This document shows, piece by piece, positions 43,798 through 54,999 of a DNA stretch of 62,055 nt. Position numbers and translations under genes: made by a program. This DNA comes from Halomonas sp. (GTDB lineage: Bacteria > Pseudomonadota > Gammaproteobacteria > Pseudomonadales > Halomonadaceae). The stretch covers positions 1 through 62,055 of the forward strand of contig NZ_JAFIFK010000030.1 in the NCBI RefSeq assembly GCF_020832045.1. Direction: 5' to 3'. The notes under the pieces were generated by a model that searched no databases, was not told where the DNA came from, and saw only the letters and a list, made by a program, of their open reading frames with translations. Numbering within the stretch: position 1 is the first letter of the stretch; every line of letters begins with the position of its first letter.

Positions 43798-44259
43798 ATG
43801 TTCGGAGATCTCAGGCGTTTCGATACCGGCGTCTCGCCGGGAGCGGATTGGTTCCGCCAGTGGCTCGATGAAATTTTGTCGGCTGAAAGTGCAGCGGACA
43901 TCCGCTCGGTGCCGCGTGGCAGCTTCCCTTTGATCAACGTCGGCCGCACCGACGATGCCGTCCGCGTCTATGTCCTCGCTGCCGGTCTGACCACCGAGGA
44001 TCTCGAGATCCACGTTCAGGACAATGTACTGACGCTGCGGGGGCGGCGTGACGCCCTGCCACGCGACGACGACAGCGAGCGCAAGCGGCCCATCTTCCGT
44101 CGTGAGCGCTTCGATGGCGAGTTCGTACGCTCCATCGGATTACCCGATGGCATCGACGTAGAGCGTGCCGAGGCACGTTGCCACGACGGAGTATTCGAGA
44201 TTCACCTACCAAAGAGAGAAGAGCTCAAGCCGCGTCGGATCGAGATTCAGGCAGCTTGA
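43798..44259 (+). CDS. Hsp20 small heat-shock protein 1
   Basis: A 153-residue alpha-crystallin-type chaperone that holds unfolded proteins. The beta-sandwich core shows VYVLAAGLTTEDLEIHVQDNVLTLRGRR, then FRRERFDGEFVRSIGLPDGID and GVFEIHLPKREELKPRRIEI, the usual order. The N-terminal arm is DLRRFDTG. Start ATG at 43798 with AGGAGG at 43784-43789; a GTG at 43789 lies inside that site. It is divergent from epd and followed 48 bases later by a second hsp20 gene. Confidence 0.92.
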   Translation: MFGDLRRFDTGVSPGADWFRQWLDEILSAESAADIRSVPRGSFPLINVGRTDDAVRVYVLAAGLTTEDLEIHVQDNVLTLRGRRDALPRDDDSERKRPIFRRERFDGEFVRSIGLPDGIDVERAEARCHDGVFEIHLPKREELKPRRIEIQAA

Positions 44260-44307
44260 GCCGCCCGATGATCGAGAAACGGAACGGCACGTAAGGAGGT
44301 GATGGAC

Positions 44308-44697
44308 ATGAACGACGTCACACGTCATGAATCGCAAGCCGGAGTCACTGCAAGGAACAGTCATAACTCAGCGATGCGGCCTCCAGTAGACATCTATGAG
44401 GAGGACAACGCCCTGTTCGTGGTTGCCGATATGCCCGGTGTCACGCGGGAAAGCTTGAAAGTTGAAGTCGATGACAACCTGCTGAGCATCGAGGGCGAGA
44501 TGCATATCGACATGCCCGAAGGCATCACCGCGACCTATGCTGAGGCCATGGCGCAACGCTATGCCCGGCGCTTCACGCTCAGCCACGAGATCGATACCGA
44601 CACCATCGAGGCGCACCTGGAGAAAGGCGTTCTCCAGTTGCGACTACCGAAGAAGGAGCGGCATAAGAGTCGGCGGATCGAGATCAAGGCCTCTTAA
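44308..44697 (+). CDS. Hsp20 small heat-shock protein 2
   Basis: A 129-residue relative of the neighbouring Hsp20. [35 protein letters not shown] and [33 protein letters not shown] form the alpha-crystallin domain. I start at the ATG at 44308, eight bases after AGGAGG; ATG at 44302 is too close. It is probably co-transcribed with the first gene from the sigma-32 promoter and may form mixed oligomers, as such pairs do elsewhere. Confidence 0.9.
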   Translation: MNDVTRHESQAGVTARNSHNSAMRPPVDIYEEDNALFVVADMPGVTRESLKVEVDDNLLSIEGEMHIDMPEGITATYAEAMAQRYARRFTLSHEIDTDTIEAHLEKGVLQLRLPKKERHKSRRIEIKAS

Positions 44698-44857
44698 TGC
44701 GGATGTACGATTCGTGAGATGCCGGCTCGTGAAAAATATCCACCTTGGAGCGCCCTTTCCCTGTGAAAGGGCGCTTCCATTTGCAAGCGAGGCGTACGCT
44801 CGGTACGGTTTTCACTACGCTGGGAATTGCGATTCACGACACCATGGAGAGGAAGAC

Positions 44858-45910
44858 ATGACCGACATTACCCAACTGCTGGGTGACGATGCCGAATATC
44901 TGCTGGACCACCGCTGCCGGGGCTTTCCCCGTGAGCAGTTGCACCTGCCGGGACCTGACTTCGTCAGCCGTGTGGTATCCGACAGCGACCGCAGCCCGGC
45001 GGTGATGCGCAGCCTACAGGCGATGTTCGACCACGGCCGCCTGGGCGGTACCGGCTATCTCAGCCTACTGCCCGTGGACCAGGGCATCGAGCACTCCGCC
45101 GGCGCTTCATTCGCCCCCAACCCGCGCTACTTCGACCCGGCCAATATCGTCGAGCTGGCGCTCGAGGGCGGCTGCAACGGGGTGGCCTCCACCCTGGGCG
45201 TGCTGTCGTCGGTGGCGCGACGCTACGCTCATCGTATTCCAATGATGCTCAAGCTCAACCACAACGAGACGCTGAGCTACCCGGCGATGTACGACCAGAC
45301 CCTGTTTGCCGAAGTCGAGCAGGCGCATGACATGGGCTGCGTGGCGGTCGGTGCCACCATCTATTTCGGCTCCCCCGAGAGCCGCCGCCAGATCATGGAG
45401 ATCAGCGAGGCCTTCGAACGCGCCCATCAGCTGGGCATGGCCACGGTGCTGTGGGCGTACTTGCGCAACCCGGGCTTCAAGCATGAAGGCAAGGATTACC
45501 ACGTGGCAGCCGACCTCACCGGTCAGGCCAACCACCTGGCGGCGACGATCAAGGCCGACATCGTCAAGCAGAAGCTGCCCGAGACCAACGGCGGCTACCA
45601 GGACATCGGGTTCGGCCACACCCACGCCAAGGTCTACGGTGAGCTGACTTCCGACCACCCCATCGATCTCGCCCGTTATCAGGTGGCCTGCTGTTACATG
45701 GGCCGCGCCGGGCTGATCAACTCTGGTGGCGGCTCCAAGGGCCACTCGGACATGGGGGAGGCGGTGCGTACCGCGGTGATCAACAAGCGTGCCGGCGGCA
45801 TGGGGCTCATCTCCGGGCGCAAGGCGTTCCAGAAGCCCATGACCGAAGGGGTCGAGCTGCTTCACGCCATCCAGGACGTTTATCTGGACAGGAGCGTGAC
45901 GATAGCCTGA
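44858..45910 (+). CDS. Class I fructose-bisphosphate aldolase (DhnA/FbaB type)
   Basis: A 350-residue metal-independent aldolase. [23 protein letters not shown] is the DhnA-type block, [14 protein letters not shown] and [14 protein letters not shown] line the barrel, and [14 protein letters not shown] holds the Schiff-base lysine. [13 protein letters not shown] and [18 protein letters not shown] are phosphate-binding. E. coli FbaB is 350 residues, an exact match in length. The ATG at 44858 has GGAGAGGAAG upstream. Two aldolases of different class in one region suggest use in opposite metabolic directions. It follows the hsp20 pair by 160 bases. Confidence 0.9.
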   Translation: MTDITQLLGDDAEYLLDHRCRGFPREQLHLPGPDFVSRVVSDSDRSPAVMRSLQAMFDHGRLGGTGYLSLLPVDQGIEHSAGASFAPNPRYFDPANIVELALEGGCNGVASTLGVLSSVARRYAHRIPMMLKLNHNETLSYPAMYDQTLFAEVEQAHDMGCVAVGATIYFGSPESRRQIMEISEAFERAHQLGMATVLWAYLRNPGFKHEGKDYHVAADLTGQANHLAATIKADIVKQKLPETNGGYQDIGFGHTHAKVYGELTSDHPIDLARYQVACCYMGRAGLINSGGGSKGHSDMGEAVRTAVINKRAGGMGLISGRKAFQKPMTEGVELLHAIQDVYLDRSVTIA

Positions 45911-45930
45911 TCCGTCGCGAGACACACAAA

Positions 45931-45966
45931 GAAAAAAGGCACGACCGCGAGGTCGTGCCTTTTTTT
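45931..45966. terminator. Bidirectional rho-independent terminator
   Basis: AGGCACGACC (45937-45946) and GGTCGTGCCT (45951-45960) form a perfect stem with a GCGA loop. A-run on the left and T-run on the right serve both the class I aldolase gene and tkt. Confidence 0.95.
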
Positions 45967-45988
45967 CGTGCCTCGGCTGTCAGGTCTG

Positions 45989-47980
45989 TCAGGCGAGCAG
46001 TTCCTTGGCCTGTTCGAGCACGTTTTCGACGGTGAAGCCGAAGTGTTTGAATAGGTCATCCGCGGGGGCGGACTCGCCGAAGGTGGTCATGCCAATTACG
46101 CGGCCGTCGAGCCCCACGTACTTGTACCAGTAGTCGGCGTGGCCGGCCTCGATGGCGATGCGCTTGGTCACCGCACGGGGCAGCACCTTCTCGCGGTACT
46201 CGGCGTCCTGACCGTCGAAGCGGTAGGCCGAGGGCATCGAGACCACACGCACCGCGCGGCCCTGGCTCTCCAGCTCGGCGGCGGCCGCCATGGCCAGGGC
46301 CATTTCGGAGCCGGTAGCAATGAGGATCAGCTCAGGGGTACCTTCGCACTCCTTGAGCACGTAGGCGCCGCGCTGTATCTCGGCCAGCTGTTGCTTGTTG
46401 CGCTCCTGATGCGGCAGGTTCTGACGCGACAGCACCAGCGCGGTGGGGCCGGAGTTGCGCTTGATTGCTGCGTCCCAGGCGGCGGCGGTTTCCACCGCGT
46501 CGCAGGGGCGCCAGGTGCACAGGTTTGGCGTGGTGCGCAGGTTGGTCAGCTGCTCGATCGGCTGGTGGGTGGGGCCGTCCTCGCCCAGGCCGATGGAGTC
46601 GTGGGTGAAGACGTAGATGGCGCGCTTACCCATCAGCGCGGCCATGCGCACCGAGTTGCGCATGTACTCCATGAAGACCAGGAAGGTGGCGCCGTAGGGG
46701 ATGAAGCCGCCGTGGAGTACGATGCCGTTCATGATTGCGCCCATGCCGAACTCGCGTACCCCGTAGTGCAGGTAGTTGCCGCCCGGGTTCTCGCGGGAGA
46801 TCGGCTTGGCGCCGCTCCAGAAGGTCAGGTTGGAGGGGGCGAGATCGGCGCTGCCGCCGAGCAGTTCGGGCAGCTGCGGGCCGAGTTCGTTGAGGCACAA
46901 CAGCGACGCCTTGCGCGTGGCAATCGTCTCGGCCTTCTGCTGCATCTTCTCGATGAAGGCCTCGCTGGTGATCTCGGCGGGCAACTTGCACTGGGCGCGG
47001 CGGCTGAACTCACGGGCGAGCTCCGGGTGCTCGTCACGGTAGCGGGCAAAACGAGCCTGCCAATCGTCCTGCTGCGCCTTGCCTTGCTCGCGCGCGTCCC
47101 AGGCCTGGTAGATCGGCTCCGGTACGTGGAACGGCGCATGCGGCCAGTTGAGCTGCTTGCGTGCGGCGGCCACTTCCTCGTCGCCCAGCGGAGCGCCATG
47201 GGCTTCTTCCTTGCCCTGCTTGTTGGGTGCGCCGAAGCCGATGACGGTCTTGCAGATGATCAGGCTCGGCTTCTCTTCGTGGCTGCGTGCCAGCTCGATG
47301 GCGGCCTTGATTTCGTCAGGATTGTGGCCATCGACATTGGGCACCACGTGCCAGCCATATGCCTCGAAGCGCTTGGCGGTGTCGTCGGTGAACCAGCCCT
47401 CTATTTCGCCATCGATGGAAATGCCGTTGGCATCATAGAACACCGTGAGCTTGCCCAGCCCCAGGGTGCCGGCCAGCGAACCCACCTCGTGGGAGATGCC
47501 CTCCATCAGGCAGCCGTCCCCGACGAAACAGTAGGTCTGGTGATCGACGATGGTGTGGCCGGGGCGATTGAACTGCGCCGCCAGTGTCCTCTCGGCGACA
47601 GCCATGCCCACGGCGTTGGCCAGGCCCTGGCCCAGCGGGCCGGTCGTGGTCTCCACGCCCGGTGCGTAGCCGAGTTCCGGGTGGCCGGCGGTCTTGGAGT
47701 GCAGCTGGCGGAAGTGCTGCAGCTGCTCGAGATCGAGGTCGTAGCCGGTCAGGTGCAGCAGGGAGTAAAGCAGCATCGAGCCGTGGCCGTTGGAGAGCAC
47801 GAAGCGGTCGCGGTCGGGCCATTTCGGGTCGTTGGGGTTGTGCTTGATATAGTCGTTCCACAGCACTTCAGCGATGTCGGCCATGCCCATCGGGGCGCCG
47901 GGATGTCCGGAATTGGCCTTCTGGACGGCATCCATTGACAGGGCGCGAATGGCATTGGCCAGTTCGAAACGGGATGGCAT
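45989..47980 (-). CDS. tkt: Transketolase
   Basis: A 663-residue thiamine diphosphate enzyme that moves two-carbon units in the pentose phosphate pathway; the length equals E. coli Tkt[18 protein letters not shown] (cofactor-binding), the [35 protein letters not shown] block and RVVSMPS are all present. I start at the ATG at 47980, with GGAG upstream on the minus strand; the frame to 48343 is not family-like. It is divergent from metK and separated from epd by the hsp20 and class I aldolase genes. Confidence 0.97.
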   Translation of the reverse strand: MPSRFELANAIRALSMDAVQKANSGHPGAPMGMADIAEVLWNDYIKHNPNDPKWPDRDRFVLSNGHGSMLLYSLLHLTGYDLDLEQLQHFRQLHSKTAGHPELGYAPGVETTTGPLGQGLANAVGMAVAERTLAAQFNRPGHTIVDHQTYCFVGDGCLMEGISHEVGSLAGTLGLGKLTVFYDANGISIDGEIEGWFTDDTAKRFEAYGWHVVPNVDGHNPDEIKAAIELARSHEEKPSLIICKTVIGFGAPNKQGKEEAHGAPLGDEEVAAARKQLNWPHAPFHVPEPIYQAWDAREQGKAQQDDWQARFARYRDEHPELAREFSRRAQCKLPAEITSEAFIEKMQQKAETIATRKASLLCLNELGPQLPELLGGSADLAPSNLTFWSGAKPISRENPGGNYLHYGVREFGMGAIMNGIVLHGGFIPYGATFLVFMEYMRNSVRMAALMGKRAIYVFTHDSIGLGEDGPTHQPIEQLTNLRTTPNLCTWRPCDAVETAAAWDAAIKRNSGPTALVLSRQNLPHQERNKQQLAEIQRGAYVLKECEGTPELILIATGSEMALAMAAAAELESQGRAVRVVSMPSAYRFDGQDAEYREKVLPRAVTKRIAIEAGHADYWYKYVGLDGRVIGMTTFGESAPADDLFKHFGFTVENVLEQAKELLA

Positions 47981-48287
47981 TTGGGTAAGCTCCTCGCCTG
48001 CGGCAGAATGGGGCAAGACAACGGCGGCTCGCCGGGCCTGCCGATAGCGTTCTGGCTGGGCGCCGCAGCACGAATGCGGCGCAGTCGAAATTCGGCCGCC
48101 TATTGTCGCCGACTTGCCGCCGGGCAGCAAATGACGGGTGCCACCCACGGTGTCACCATGTAAACTCTGGCTCCACGCCGCTGCGTGTCTGTCGGGCCGG
48201 AAGCCTGGTGCCACGCAGACTTGAGGGCCGTCATGCCCGTTTGACGGCGCCGCTGAGCTTTGCCGAAATACAGAAGGGTCGACACCC
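47981..48287. other. Divergent control region between tkt and metK
   Basis: 307 bases without a gene. It should hold the promoters of both. I looked for a SAM-binding riboswitch ahead of metK and saw no match to types I know. Confidence 0.5.
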
Positions 48288-49508
48288 ATGAGCGAATATT
48301 CCCTGTTCACCTCTGAATCCGTCTCCGAGGGACACCCGGACAAGATCGCCGATCAGATTTCCGATGCGGTTCTGGACGCCATCATCGCCCGCGACAAGCA
48401 GGCTCGTGTGGCCTGCGAGACCCTGGTCAAGACAGGTGTGGCCATCGTCGCAGGTGAGATATCCACGTCAGCCTGGGTCGATCTGGAAGAGCTGGTGCGC
48501 CAGGTGATCATCGATATCGGTTATACCTCTTCCGAAGTGGGCTTCGACGGTGAGACCTGTGGCGTGCTCAATCTGATCGGCAAGCAGAGCGTGGATATCG
48601 CCCAGGGAGTGGATCGTATCAAGCCGGAAGATCAGGGCGCGGGCGATCAGGGGCTGATGTTCGGCTATGCCACCAACGAAACCGACTCCTTCATGCCGGC
48701 GCCGATTCACTATGCCCATCGGCTGGTGGAGCGCCAGGCCGAACTGCGCAAGCACGGCCTGCTGCCGTGGCTGCGCCCTGACGCCAAGAGTCAGGTCACC
48801 TTCCGCTACGACGCGGCGGGCATGCCCTGCGGCGTCGAGGCGGTGGTGCTTTCGACCCAGCACGCGCCGGAGATCGATCAGGAGGAGCTACGCCGCATGG
48901 TTCGGCGTGAGATCATCGAGGAGGTGATCCCGGCGGAATGGCTCACCGACACGACCCAGTACCACATCAACCCCACCGGCAAGTTCGTCATTGGCGGGCC
49001 GGTGGGCGACTGCGGCCTGACCGGCCGCAAGATCATCGTGGATACCTACGGAGGCATGGCACGCCACGGTGGCGGCGCCTTCTCCGGCAAAGACCCCTCA
49101 AAGGTCGACCGTAGCGCCGCCTACGCCGGGCGCTATGTGGCAAAGAACATCGTCGCTGCCGGCCTCGCCGACCGCTGCGAAATTCAGGTGTCGTATGCGA
49201 TTGGCGTGGCCGAGCCCACGTCGGTATCGATCAATACCTTCGGCACCGGCAAGATCGACGATTCTCGCATCATCGAGTTGGTGCGCGAGCACTTCGATCT
49301 GCGCCCCTTTGCCATCACCCGCATGCTCGATCTGCTCCACCCGATGTATCAGCTCACTGCGGCTTACGGCCACTTCGGCCGCGAGCCCTTCGAGACCAGC
49401 TACAGCTGGAAGGATACCAAGGGGCAGGAGCACACCGAGACCTTCACCGCCTTCCCCTGGGAGCGCACCGACCGCGCCACGGCACTGCGCCAGGCCGCTG
49501 GCTTGTAG
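48288..49508 (+). CDS. metK: S-adenosylmethionine synthetase
   Basis: A 406-residue enzyme joining methionine and ATP to S-adenosylmethionine. [18 protein letters not shown] is the opening motif, [12 protein letters not shown] binds ATP, and [23 protein letters not shown] the phosphate loop. The mid-domain [14 protein letters not shown] and C-terminal [14 protein letters not shown] are also as in relatives. The length is some 20 residues above E. coli (384) through small inserts. It serves the methyl cycle with ahcY, about 11 kb downstream on the same strand. Confidence 0.97.
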   Translation: MSEYSLFTSESVSEGHPDKIADQISDAVLDAIIARDKQARVACETLVKTGVAIVAGEISTSAWVDLEELVRQVIIDIGYTSSEVGFDGETCGVLNLIGKQSVDIAQGVDRIKPEDQGAGDQGLMFGYATNETDSFMPAPIHYAHRLVERQAELRKHGLLPWLRPDAKSQVTFRYDAAGMPCGVEAVVLSTQHAPEIDQEELRRMVRREIIEEVIPAEWLTDTTQYHINPTGKFVIGGPVGDCGLTGRKIIVDTYGGMARHGGGAFSGKDPSKVDRSAAYAGRYVAKNIVAAGLADRCEIQVSYAIGVAEPTSVSINTFGTGKIDDSRIIELVREHFDLRPFAITRMLDLLHPMYQLTAAYGHFGREPFETSYSWKDTKGQEHTETFTAFPWERTDRATALRQAAGL

Positions 49509-50021
49509 TCACCCGTCTGAGCACGAATGACAGGCCCCGCCGGCTTCGCCGCGCGGGGCCTGCTGCTATGGTTGGCGATAATCTGCTTGTGCGGGAATGC
49601 GCACGACACATAGGGCTTACCACTGCTGCCGGTCCCTTCTGCGTGGATAATTCGTAGGCACGCCAGTCGCTTCCGTTGCTGTGCGGAACGTCGTATGCCG
49701 AATCGCCGATTTGTGCCCATTTCCAGTCAAACCCGTGCTGCTGTCGTTGCGACCAAAGTCGAATTCCGACTCGCTAAGCGCTTGAAAGCCATTTCTTTCA
49801 TTCATTTAGGCGCATTGGTTGCTGAACGCTGACTGCGTGCAACGAGCTGCACAGCTCCTAGAATGACAATGGGAACGGTGTGACGAGCTGAGTGCGGCGT
49901 AGAGGGAATTGTGGCGTGGCCGGTCAACCTGCCCCGACAACAGTTCGAAAGGGAGATCGACGCAAGCGATTATCGCTCCTCTTTCGCCGCGAAAAGTGAA
50001 AGCGAGAAGAGGCGAAAGCAT
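49509..50021. other. Intergenic region between metK and maeB
   Basis: 513 bases. A hairpin (49532-49561) closes metK. A poor promoter-like TAGAAT lies at 49859-49864. I see no gene. Confidence 0.5.
49532..49561 (+). terminator. Hairpin after metK
   Basis: AGGCCCCGC (49532-49540) pairs with GCGGGGCCT (49553-49561). The loop is 12 bases and no T-run follows. Confidence 0.5.
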
Positions 50022-52292
50022 ATGGCAGACGATTTACGCGAGAGCGCCCTGCAGTACCATCGGTTTCCCCGCCCCGGCAAGCTGGCGATCCAGGCCATCA
50101 AGCCCATGGCCAGCCAGCGGGATCTGTCCCTGGCCTATTCTCCCGGTGTGGCCGCGGCCTGCGAGGAGATAGAACGTGACCCTTTGAATGCGGCCGAATA
50201 CACCGCCCGCGCCAACCTGGTGGCGGTGATCAGTAACGGCACGGCGGTGCTGGGGCTGGGGGCCATCGGCGCCCTGGCCTCCAAGCCGGTGATGGAAGGC
50301 AAGGCCGTGCTGTTCAAGAAGTTCGCCGATGTGGACGTGTTCGACATCGAGATCGAGGAGCGCGATCCGGACAAACTGATCGAGATCATTGCCGGCTTGG
50401 AGGCCACCTTCGGCGGCATCAACCTGGAAGACATCAAGGCGCCGGAGTGCTTTGAGATCGAGCGCCGTCTGCGCGAGCGGATGAATATCCCGGTTTTTCA
50501 CGATGACCAGCATGGTACCGCCATCGTCGCGGCGGCCGCCCTGCTCAACGGTCTGCGGGTGGTGGACAAGGAACTCGGCGAGATCCGCCTGGTCTGCAAC
50601 GGCGCGGGCTCCGCGGCCCTGGCCTGTCTGGATCTGGCAGTCTCCCTGGGGGTACGCAAGGAAAATATCCTGGTCTGCGACCGCAATGGCGTGATCCACG
50701 CCGAGCGTACCGAAGGAATGGACCCCTACAAGGCACGCTACGCGGTCAGCACCGAGGCGCGCACCCTGGCCGATGCCGTCGATGGGGCCGATGTCTTCTT
50801 CGGCCTCTCGGCCGGGGGAGCGCTCACCAAGGAGATGGTGGCGAGCATGGCCGATCGCCCGCTGATCCTGGCCATGGCCAATCCCATCCCGGAAATCATG
50901 CCGGAGGAGGCCAAAGCGGTACGTCCGGATGCGGTGATCGCCACTGGCCGCTCGGACTACCCCAATCAGGTCAACAACGTCCTGTGCTTCCCGTTTATCT
51001 TCCGCGGCGCGCTTGACTGCGGCGCCACCACCATCAACGAGGAGATGAAGCTGGCCACCGTCAAGGCCATCGCCGACATGGCGACCACCACGGTGCCGGA
51101 AACGGTGGCGGTGGCCTATGGCGGACAGGCGTTGACTTTCGGCCCGGAGTACATCCTGCCCAAGCCCTTCGACCCGCGTTTGATCGACACCATCCCGCCG
51201 GCGGTGGCCAAGGCCGCCATGGAGAGCGGGGTGGCCGCTCGCCCCATCGAGGACCTGGAGGCCTATACCCGCTCGTTGTCACGCCTGGTGTACCGTTCCG
51301 GCAACGTGATGGAGCCGATATTCGAGCGGGCTCGACAGAACCCTCTGCGTCTGCTGTACGCCGAAGGCGAGGACGAGCGCGTCTTGCGTGCCATGGAGGT
51401 CTGTGTCAGTCAGCGCTATGCCAAGCCCGTGCTGATCGGCCGCCGTGCAGTCATCGAGTCTCGCATCGAGGAGTTGGGTCTGCCGGTGAAGCCCGGCGTC
51501 GATTTCGAGCTGATCGATGCGCGGGACTATCCCGATTGCACCGAGCTGGCCAGCGAGTACCACCAACTGATGGGGCGTCGTGGCGTGCACCCGGAGGCTG
51601 CCGAGAAGCGCGTGCGCAGCCGCTCCACCATCCTGGCTTCGCTGCTGCTGCGCCGAGGCGAGGTGGATGCGGTGATCGCAGGCCCCGTGGGCACCTATCA
51701 TGAGCACCTGGATCTGGTGCTGGACGTCATCGGCCTGCGCGAGGGTGTCAGCACGCCTGCCGCCCTGCAGCTGCTGATTCTCGAACGAGCGACGCTGTTC
51801 ATTGCCGATCCCTTCGTCAACTATGACCCCGATGCCAGCCAGATCGCCGAGATCACCCTGCTGGCCGCAGAGCAGGTGCGCCGCTTCGGCATCTCCCCCC
51901 GGGCCGCCCTGGTCTCCCACTCCAATTTCGGCAGCTCCGACTTCGGCAGCGCCGTGAAGATGCGCGAGGCACTGGCGCTAATCCGTGAGCGCGACCCGGA
52001 TCTGGTGGTGGATGGCGAGATGCAGGCCGACTCGGCGCTCTCCACGGGCGTGCGCGGGCGCATCCTGCCCGGCTCGTCGCTCGACGGCGAGGCCAACCTG
52101 CTGATCATGCCCAACCTTGACGCGGCGAACATTGCCTTCACCGCCCTGAAGGTGCTGGGCAACGGCGTGTCGGTGGGGCCCATCCTGCTGGGGGCTGCCA
52201 AGCCGGTGCATGTGCTCAACCGCACGGTGACCGCACGGGGCATCGCCAACATGAGCGCGTTTGCCGTGGTCGAGGCACAGACCGATCGATAG
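50022..52292 (+). CDS. maeB: NADP-dependent malic enzyme with phosphotransacetylase-like domain
   Basis: A 756-residue two-domain protein (E. coli MaeB 759). Residues 1-430 are the malic enzyme part: [25 protein letters not shown], the NAD(P)-binding [13 protein letters not shown] and [11 protein letters not shown]. The C-terminal part (about 430-756) is phosphotransacetylase-like with [15 protein letters not shown]; it usually regulates the enzyme in response to acetyl-CoA rather than catalysing. I start at the ATG at 50022 (MADDLRES) with AGAGG upstream; the open frame to 49911 is weak. It makes pyruvate and NADPH beside the pyruvate dehydrogenase genes. Confidence 0.95.
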   Translation: MADDLRESALQYHRFPRPGKLAIQAIKPMASQRDLSLAYSPGVAAACEEIERDPLNAAEYTARANLVAVISNGTAVLGLGAIGALASKPVMEGKAVLFKKFADVDVFDIEIEERDPDKLIEIIAGLEATFGGINLEDIKAPECFEIERRLRERMNIPVFHDDQHGTAIVAAAALLNGLRVVDKELGEIRLVCNGAGSAALACLDLAVSLGVRKENILVCDRNGVIHAERTEGMDPYKARYAVSTEARTLADAVDGADVFFGLSAGGALTKEMVASMADRPLILAMANPIPEIMPEEAKAVRPDAVIATGRSDYPNQVNNVLCFPFIFRGALDCGATTINEEMKLATVKAIADMATTTVPETVAVAYGGQALTFGPEYILPKPFDPRLIDTIPPAVAKAAMESGVAARPIEDLEAYTRSLSRLVYRSGNVMEPIFERARQNPLRLLYAEGEDERVLRAMEVCVSQRYAKPVLIGRRAVIESRIEELGLPVKPGVDFELIDARDYPDCTELASEYHQLMGRRGVHPEAAEKRVRSRSTILASLLLRRGEVDAVIAGPVGTYHEHLDLVLDVIGLREGVSTPAALQLLILERATLFIADPFVNYDPDASQIAEITLLAAEQVRRFGISPRAALVSHSNFGSSDFGSAVKMREALALIRERDPDLVVDGEMQADSALSTGVRGRILPGSSLDGEANLLIMPNLDAANIAFTALKVLGNGVSVGPILLGAAKPVHVLNRTVTARGIANMSAFAVVEAQTDR

Positions 52293-52329
52293 CTAACAAC
52301 AATTCCGGCCCTATTGAGGGAGACACGCC

Positions 52330-54999
52330 ATGGCATTTGAAGACTACAACGACTTCGATCCCCAGGAGACCCGGGAGTGGCAGGAAGCCGTCGACGTGGT
52401 GGTGGAACGAGTGGGGCCTGAGCGGGCCACCTACCTGTTGCACAAGGCGGTGGAAGAAGCCTACCGGACCGGGGCCGAGGCGCCGGACACCACCCGCACG
52501 CCCTATGTGAATACCATCCCACCCCACAAGGAGGCCAAGCTGCCCGGCGACGAAGCCCTGCTGCAGCGGCTGATCGCCTACCTGCGCTGGAATGCCATGG
52601 CCATGGTGGTGCGCGCCAACAAGAAGCCCGCCGAACCCGGCGGACATATCGCCAGCTACCAGTCCTCGGCGGTGATGTACGAGGTGGGCTTCAACCATTT
52701 CTGGCAGGCCCCCAGCGACGGCCACGGGGGAGACATCATCTACGTCCAGGGGCACTGTGCACCGGGCATCTACGCGCGGGCGTTCCTGGAGGGACGGCTC
52801 TCCGAAGAGCAACTGGAGAACTTCCGCATGGAGGTGGACGGCAAGGGGATCTCCTCCTACCCCCACCCCTATCTGATGCCGGACTTCTGGCAGGTTTCCA
52901 CCGTTTCCATGGGGCTAGGGCCGATCATGGCCATCTATCAGGCCCGCTTCATGAAGTATCTCCAGAACCGCGGGCTGGCCGACACCGAGGGACGCAAGGT
53001 GTGGGCCTTCCTCGGCGACGGCGAGATGGACGAGCCCCAGTCCCAGGGGGCCATCTCCCTGGCAAGCCGCGAGAAGCTGGACAACCTGATCTTCGTGATC
53101 AACTGCAACCTGCAGCGCCTGGACGGTCCGGTGCGCGGCAATGGCAAGATCGTCCAGGAGCTCGAGGGCAACTTCCGCGGCGCGGGCTGGAACGTCATCA
53201 AGTGCCTGTGGGGGTCGGGCTGGGACGAGCTGCTGGCCAAGGACACCCAGGGGCTGCTGCGCAAGCGCATGGATGAGTGCGTCGACGGCGAGTACCAGAA
53301 CTTCAAGGTCAAGGGCGGTGGCTATATCCGCGAGCACTTCTTCGGCAAGTACCCGGAGCTCAAGGAGATGGTCGCTCACATGTCGGACGACGACATCTAT
53401 TACAAGCTGATCCGCGGTGGCCACGACCCGCAGAAGGTCTATGCCGCCTATCACGCGGCGGTCAGCACCAAGGATAAGCCCTCGGTACTGCTGATGAAGA
53501 CCGTCAAGGGCTACGGCATGGGCGAAGGCGGCGAGGGCCAGAACATCACCCACCAGAAGAAGAAGCTGGGTGAGGACAACCTCCGCTATTTCCAGCAACG
53601 CTTCGATTTGCCCCTCAGTGACGAGCAGGTCACCACCGCGGCCTTCTTCAGGCCGCCGGAGGAGAGTGCCGAGATGCAGTTCCTGCGCGCGCAACGCAAG
53701 GCACTGGGAGGCTATCTACCCCAGCGCCAGCGCAACGGCGATCGGCTCGAAGCGCCGCCCCTGGAAATGTTCAAGCAGGTGCTGGCGGACACCGGTGAGC
53801 GCACCATGTCCACCACCATGGCCATGGTGCGCATCATGGTCTCTCTGGCTCGGGACAAGACCCTGGGGCCGCGGCTGACGCCGATCGTCGCCGACGAATC
53901 GCGCACCTTCGGCATGGAGGGCATGTTCCGGCAGATCGGCATCTACGCGCCGGAAGGGCAGAAATACGTGCCCGTGGATGCCGAAGAGATCATGCCCTAC
54001 CGGGAGGACCGTAAGGGCCAGATCCTGCAGGAGGGAATCAACGAGGACGGTGCCATGTCGTCGTGGATCGCCGCCGCCACGGCGTACAGCAACCACGGGG
54101 TCACCATGATCCCGTTCTACGTCTATTACTCCATGTTCGGCTTCCAGCGCGTCGGCGACCTGGCCTGGGCGGCCGGCGACATGCTGGCGCGGGGGTTCCT
54201 GATCGGTGGCACCTCTGGGCGTACCACCCTGAACGGCGAAGGGCTGCAGCACCAGGATGGGCACAGCCAGCTGTTCGCCCAGTTCATTCCCAACTGCATG
54301 GCCTATGACCCCACCTTCCACTACGAGGTGGCGGTGATCGTGCGCGACGGTCTCAAGCGCATGTACGAAGAGCAGCAGGACGTCTTCTACTACATCACCA
54401 CCATGAACGAGAACTACCACCACCCGGCGCTTCCCGAAGGTGCCGAGGAAGGCATCATCAAGGGCATGTATCGGTTCAGCCGGGCCGAGGGCAAGGCCAA
54501 GGGGCCGCGGGTGCAGCTGTTGGGCTGCGGCAGCATTCTCAACGAGGTGATTGCCGCGGTAGCGCTGCTGCGCGACGACTGGGGCGTGGCGGCCGACGTC
54601 TGGAGCTGCCCGAGCTTCAACGAGCTGGCCCGCGACGGCCATGCGGTCAAGCGCTGGAACCGGCTTCACCCCGGCGACACACCGCGCAAGAGCTATGTCG
54701 AGCAGTGCCTGGAAGGCGGCGAAGGACCGGTGATCGCCTCCACCGACTACATCCGCATGTTCGCCGAACAGATCCGGCCCTTCGTGCCGCGGCGTTATGA
54801 GGTGCTGGGTACCGACGGCTTCGGCCGTTCCGACAGCCGTGAAGCCCTGCGCCGCCATTTCGAGGTGGATCGGCATTACGTCGTCCTGGCCGCGCTGCAG
54901 GCCCTGGTCGACGAGGGCAAGCTCAAGAGCGCCAAGGTTCGCGATGCCATCGCCAAGTACGGCATCGACCCCGAGAAGCCCTACCCCTTGTACGCCTAG
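52330..54999 (+). CDS. aceE: Pyruvate dehydrogenase E1 component
   Basis: An 889-residue homodimeric E1 that decarboxylates pyruvate with thiamine diphosphate and acetylates the lipoyl arms; E. coli AceE is 887. GDGEMDEPQSQGAISLA and INCNLQRLDGPVRGNGKIVQELE form the cofactor site, GHCAPGIYARAFLEGRL the opening block, and LNGEGLQHQDGHSQL the active-site histidine region. GAGGGAG lies before the ATG. It lies 37 bases after maeB and is followed by a repeat element before aceF. Confidence 0.97.
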   Translation: MAFEDYNDFDPQETREWQEAVDVVVERVGPERATYLLHKAVEEAYRTGAEAPDTTRTPYVNTIPPHKEAKLPGDEALLQRLIAYLRWNAMAMVVRANKKPAEPGGHIASYQSSAVMYEVGFNHFWQAPSDGHGGDIIYVQGHCAPGIYARAFLEGRLSEEQLENFRMEVDGKGISSYPHPYLMPDFWQVSTVSMGLGPIMAIYQARFMKYLQNRGLADTEGRKVWAFLGDGEMDEPQSQGAISLASREKLDNLIFVINCNLQRLDGPVRGNGKIVQELEGNFRGAGWNVIKCLWGSGWDELLAKDTQGLLRKRMDECVDGEYQNFKVKGGGYIREHFFGKYPELKEMVAHMSDDDIYYKLIRGGHDPQKVYAAYHAAVSTKDKPSVLLMKTVKGYGMGEGGEGQNITHQKKKLGEDNLRYFQQRFDLPLSDEQVTTAAFFRPPEESAEMQFLRAQRKALGGYLPQRQRNGDRLEAPPLEMFKQVLADTGERTMSTTMAMVRIMVSLARDKTLGPRLTPIVADESRTFGMEGMFRQIGIYAPEGQKYVPVDAEEIMPYREDRKGQILQEGINEDGAMSSWIAAATAYSNHGVTMIPFYVYYSMFGFQRVGDLAWAAGDMLARGFLIGGTSGRTTLNGEGLQHQDGHSQLFAQFIPNCMAYDPTFHYEVAVIVRDGLKRMYEEQQDVFYYITTMNENYHHPALPEGAEEGIIKGMYRFSRAEGKAKGPRVQLLGCGSILNEVIAAVALLRDDWGVAADVWSCPSFNELARDGHAVKRWNRLHPGDTPRKSYVEQCLEGGEGPVIASTDYIRMFAEQIRPFVPRRYEVLGTDGFGRSDSREALRRHFEVDRHYVVLAALQALVDEGKLKSAKVRDAIAKYGIDPEKPYPLYA

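Noticed and set aside
46139..47938. A 599-codon frame opposite tkt, and similar long frames opposite typA (18756-20216) and lpdA (56754-58670)
   Set aside because: These are antisense shadows typical of high-GC genes. They have biased Gly/Ala/Arg/His composition and no recognisable domain.
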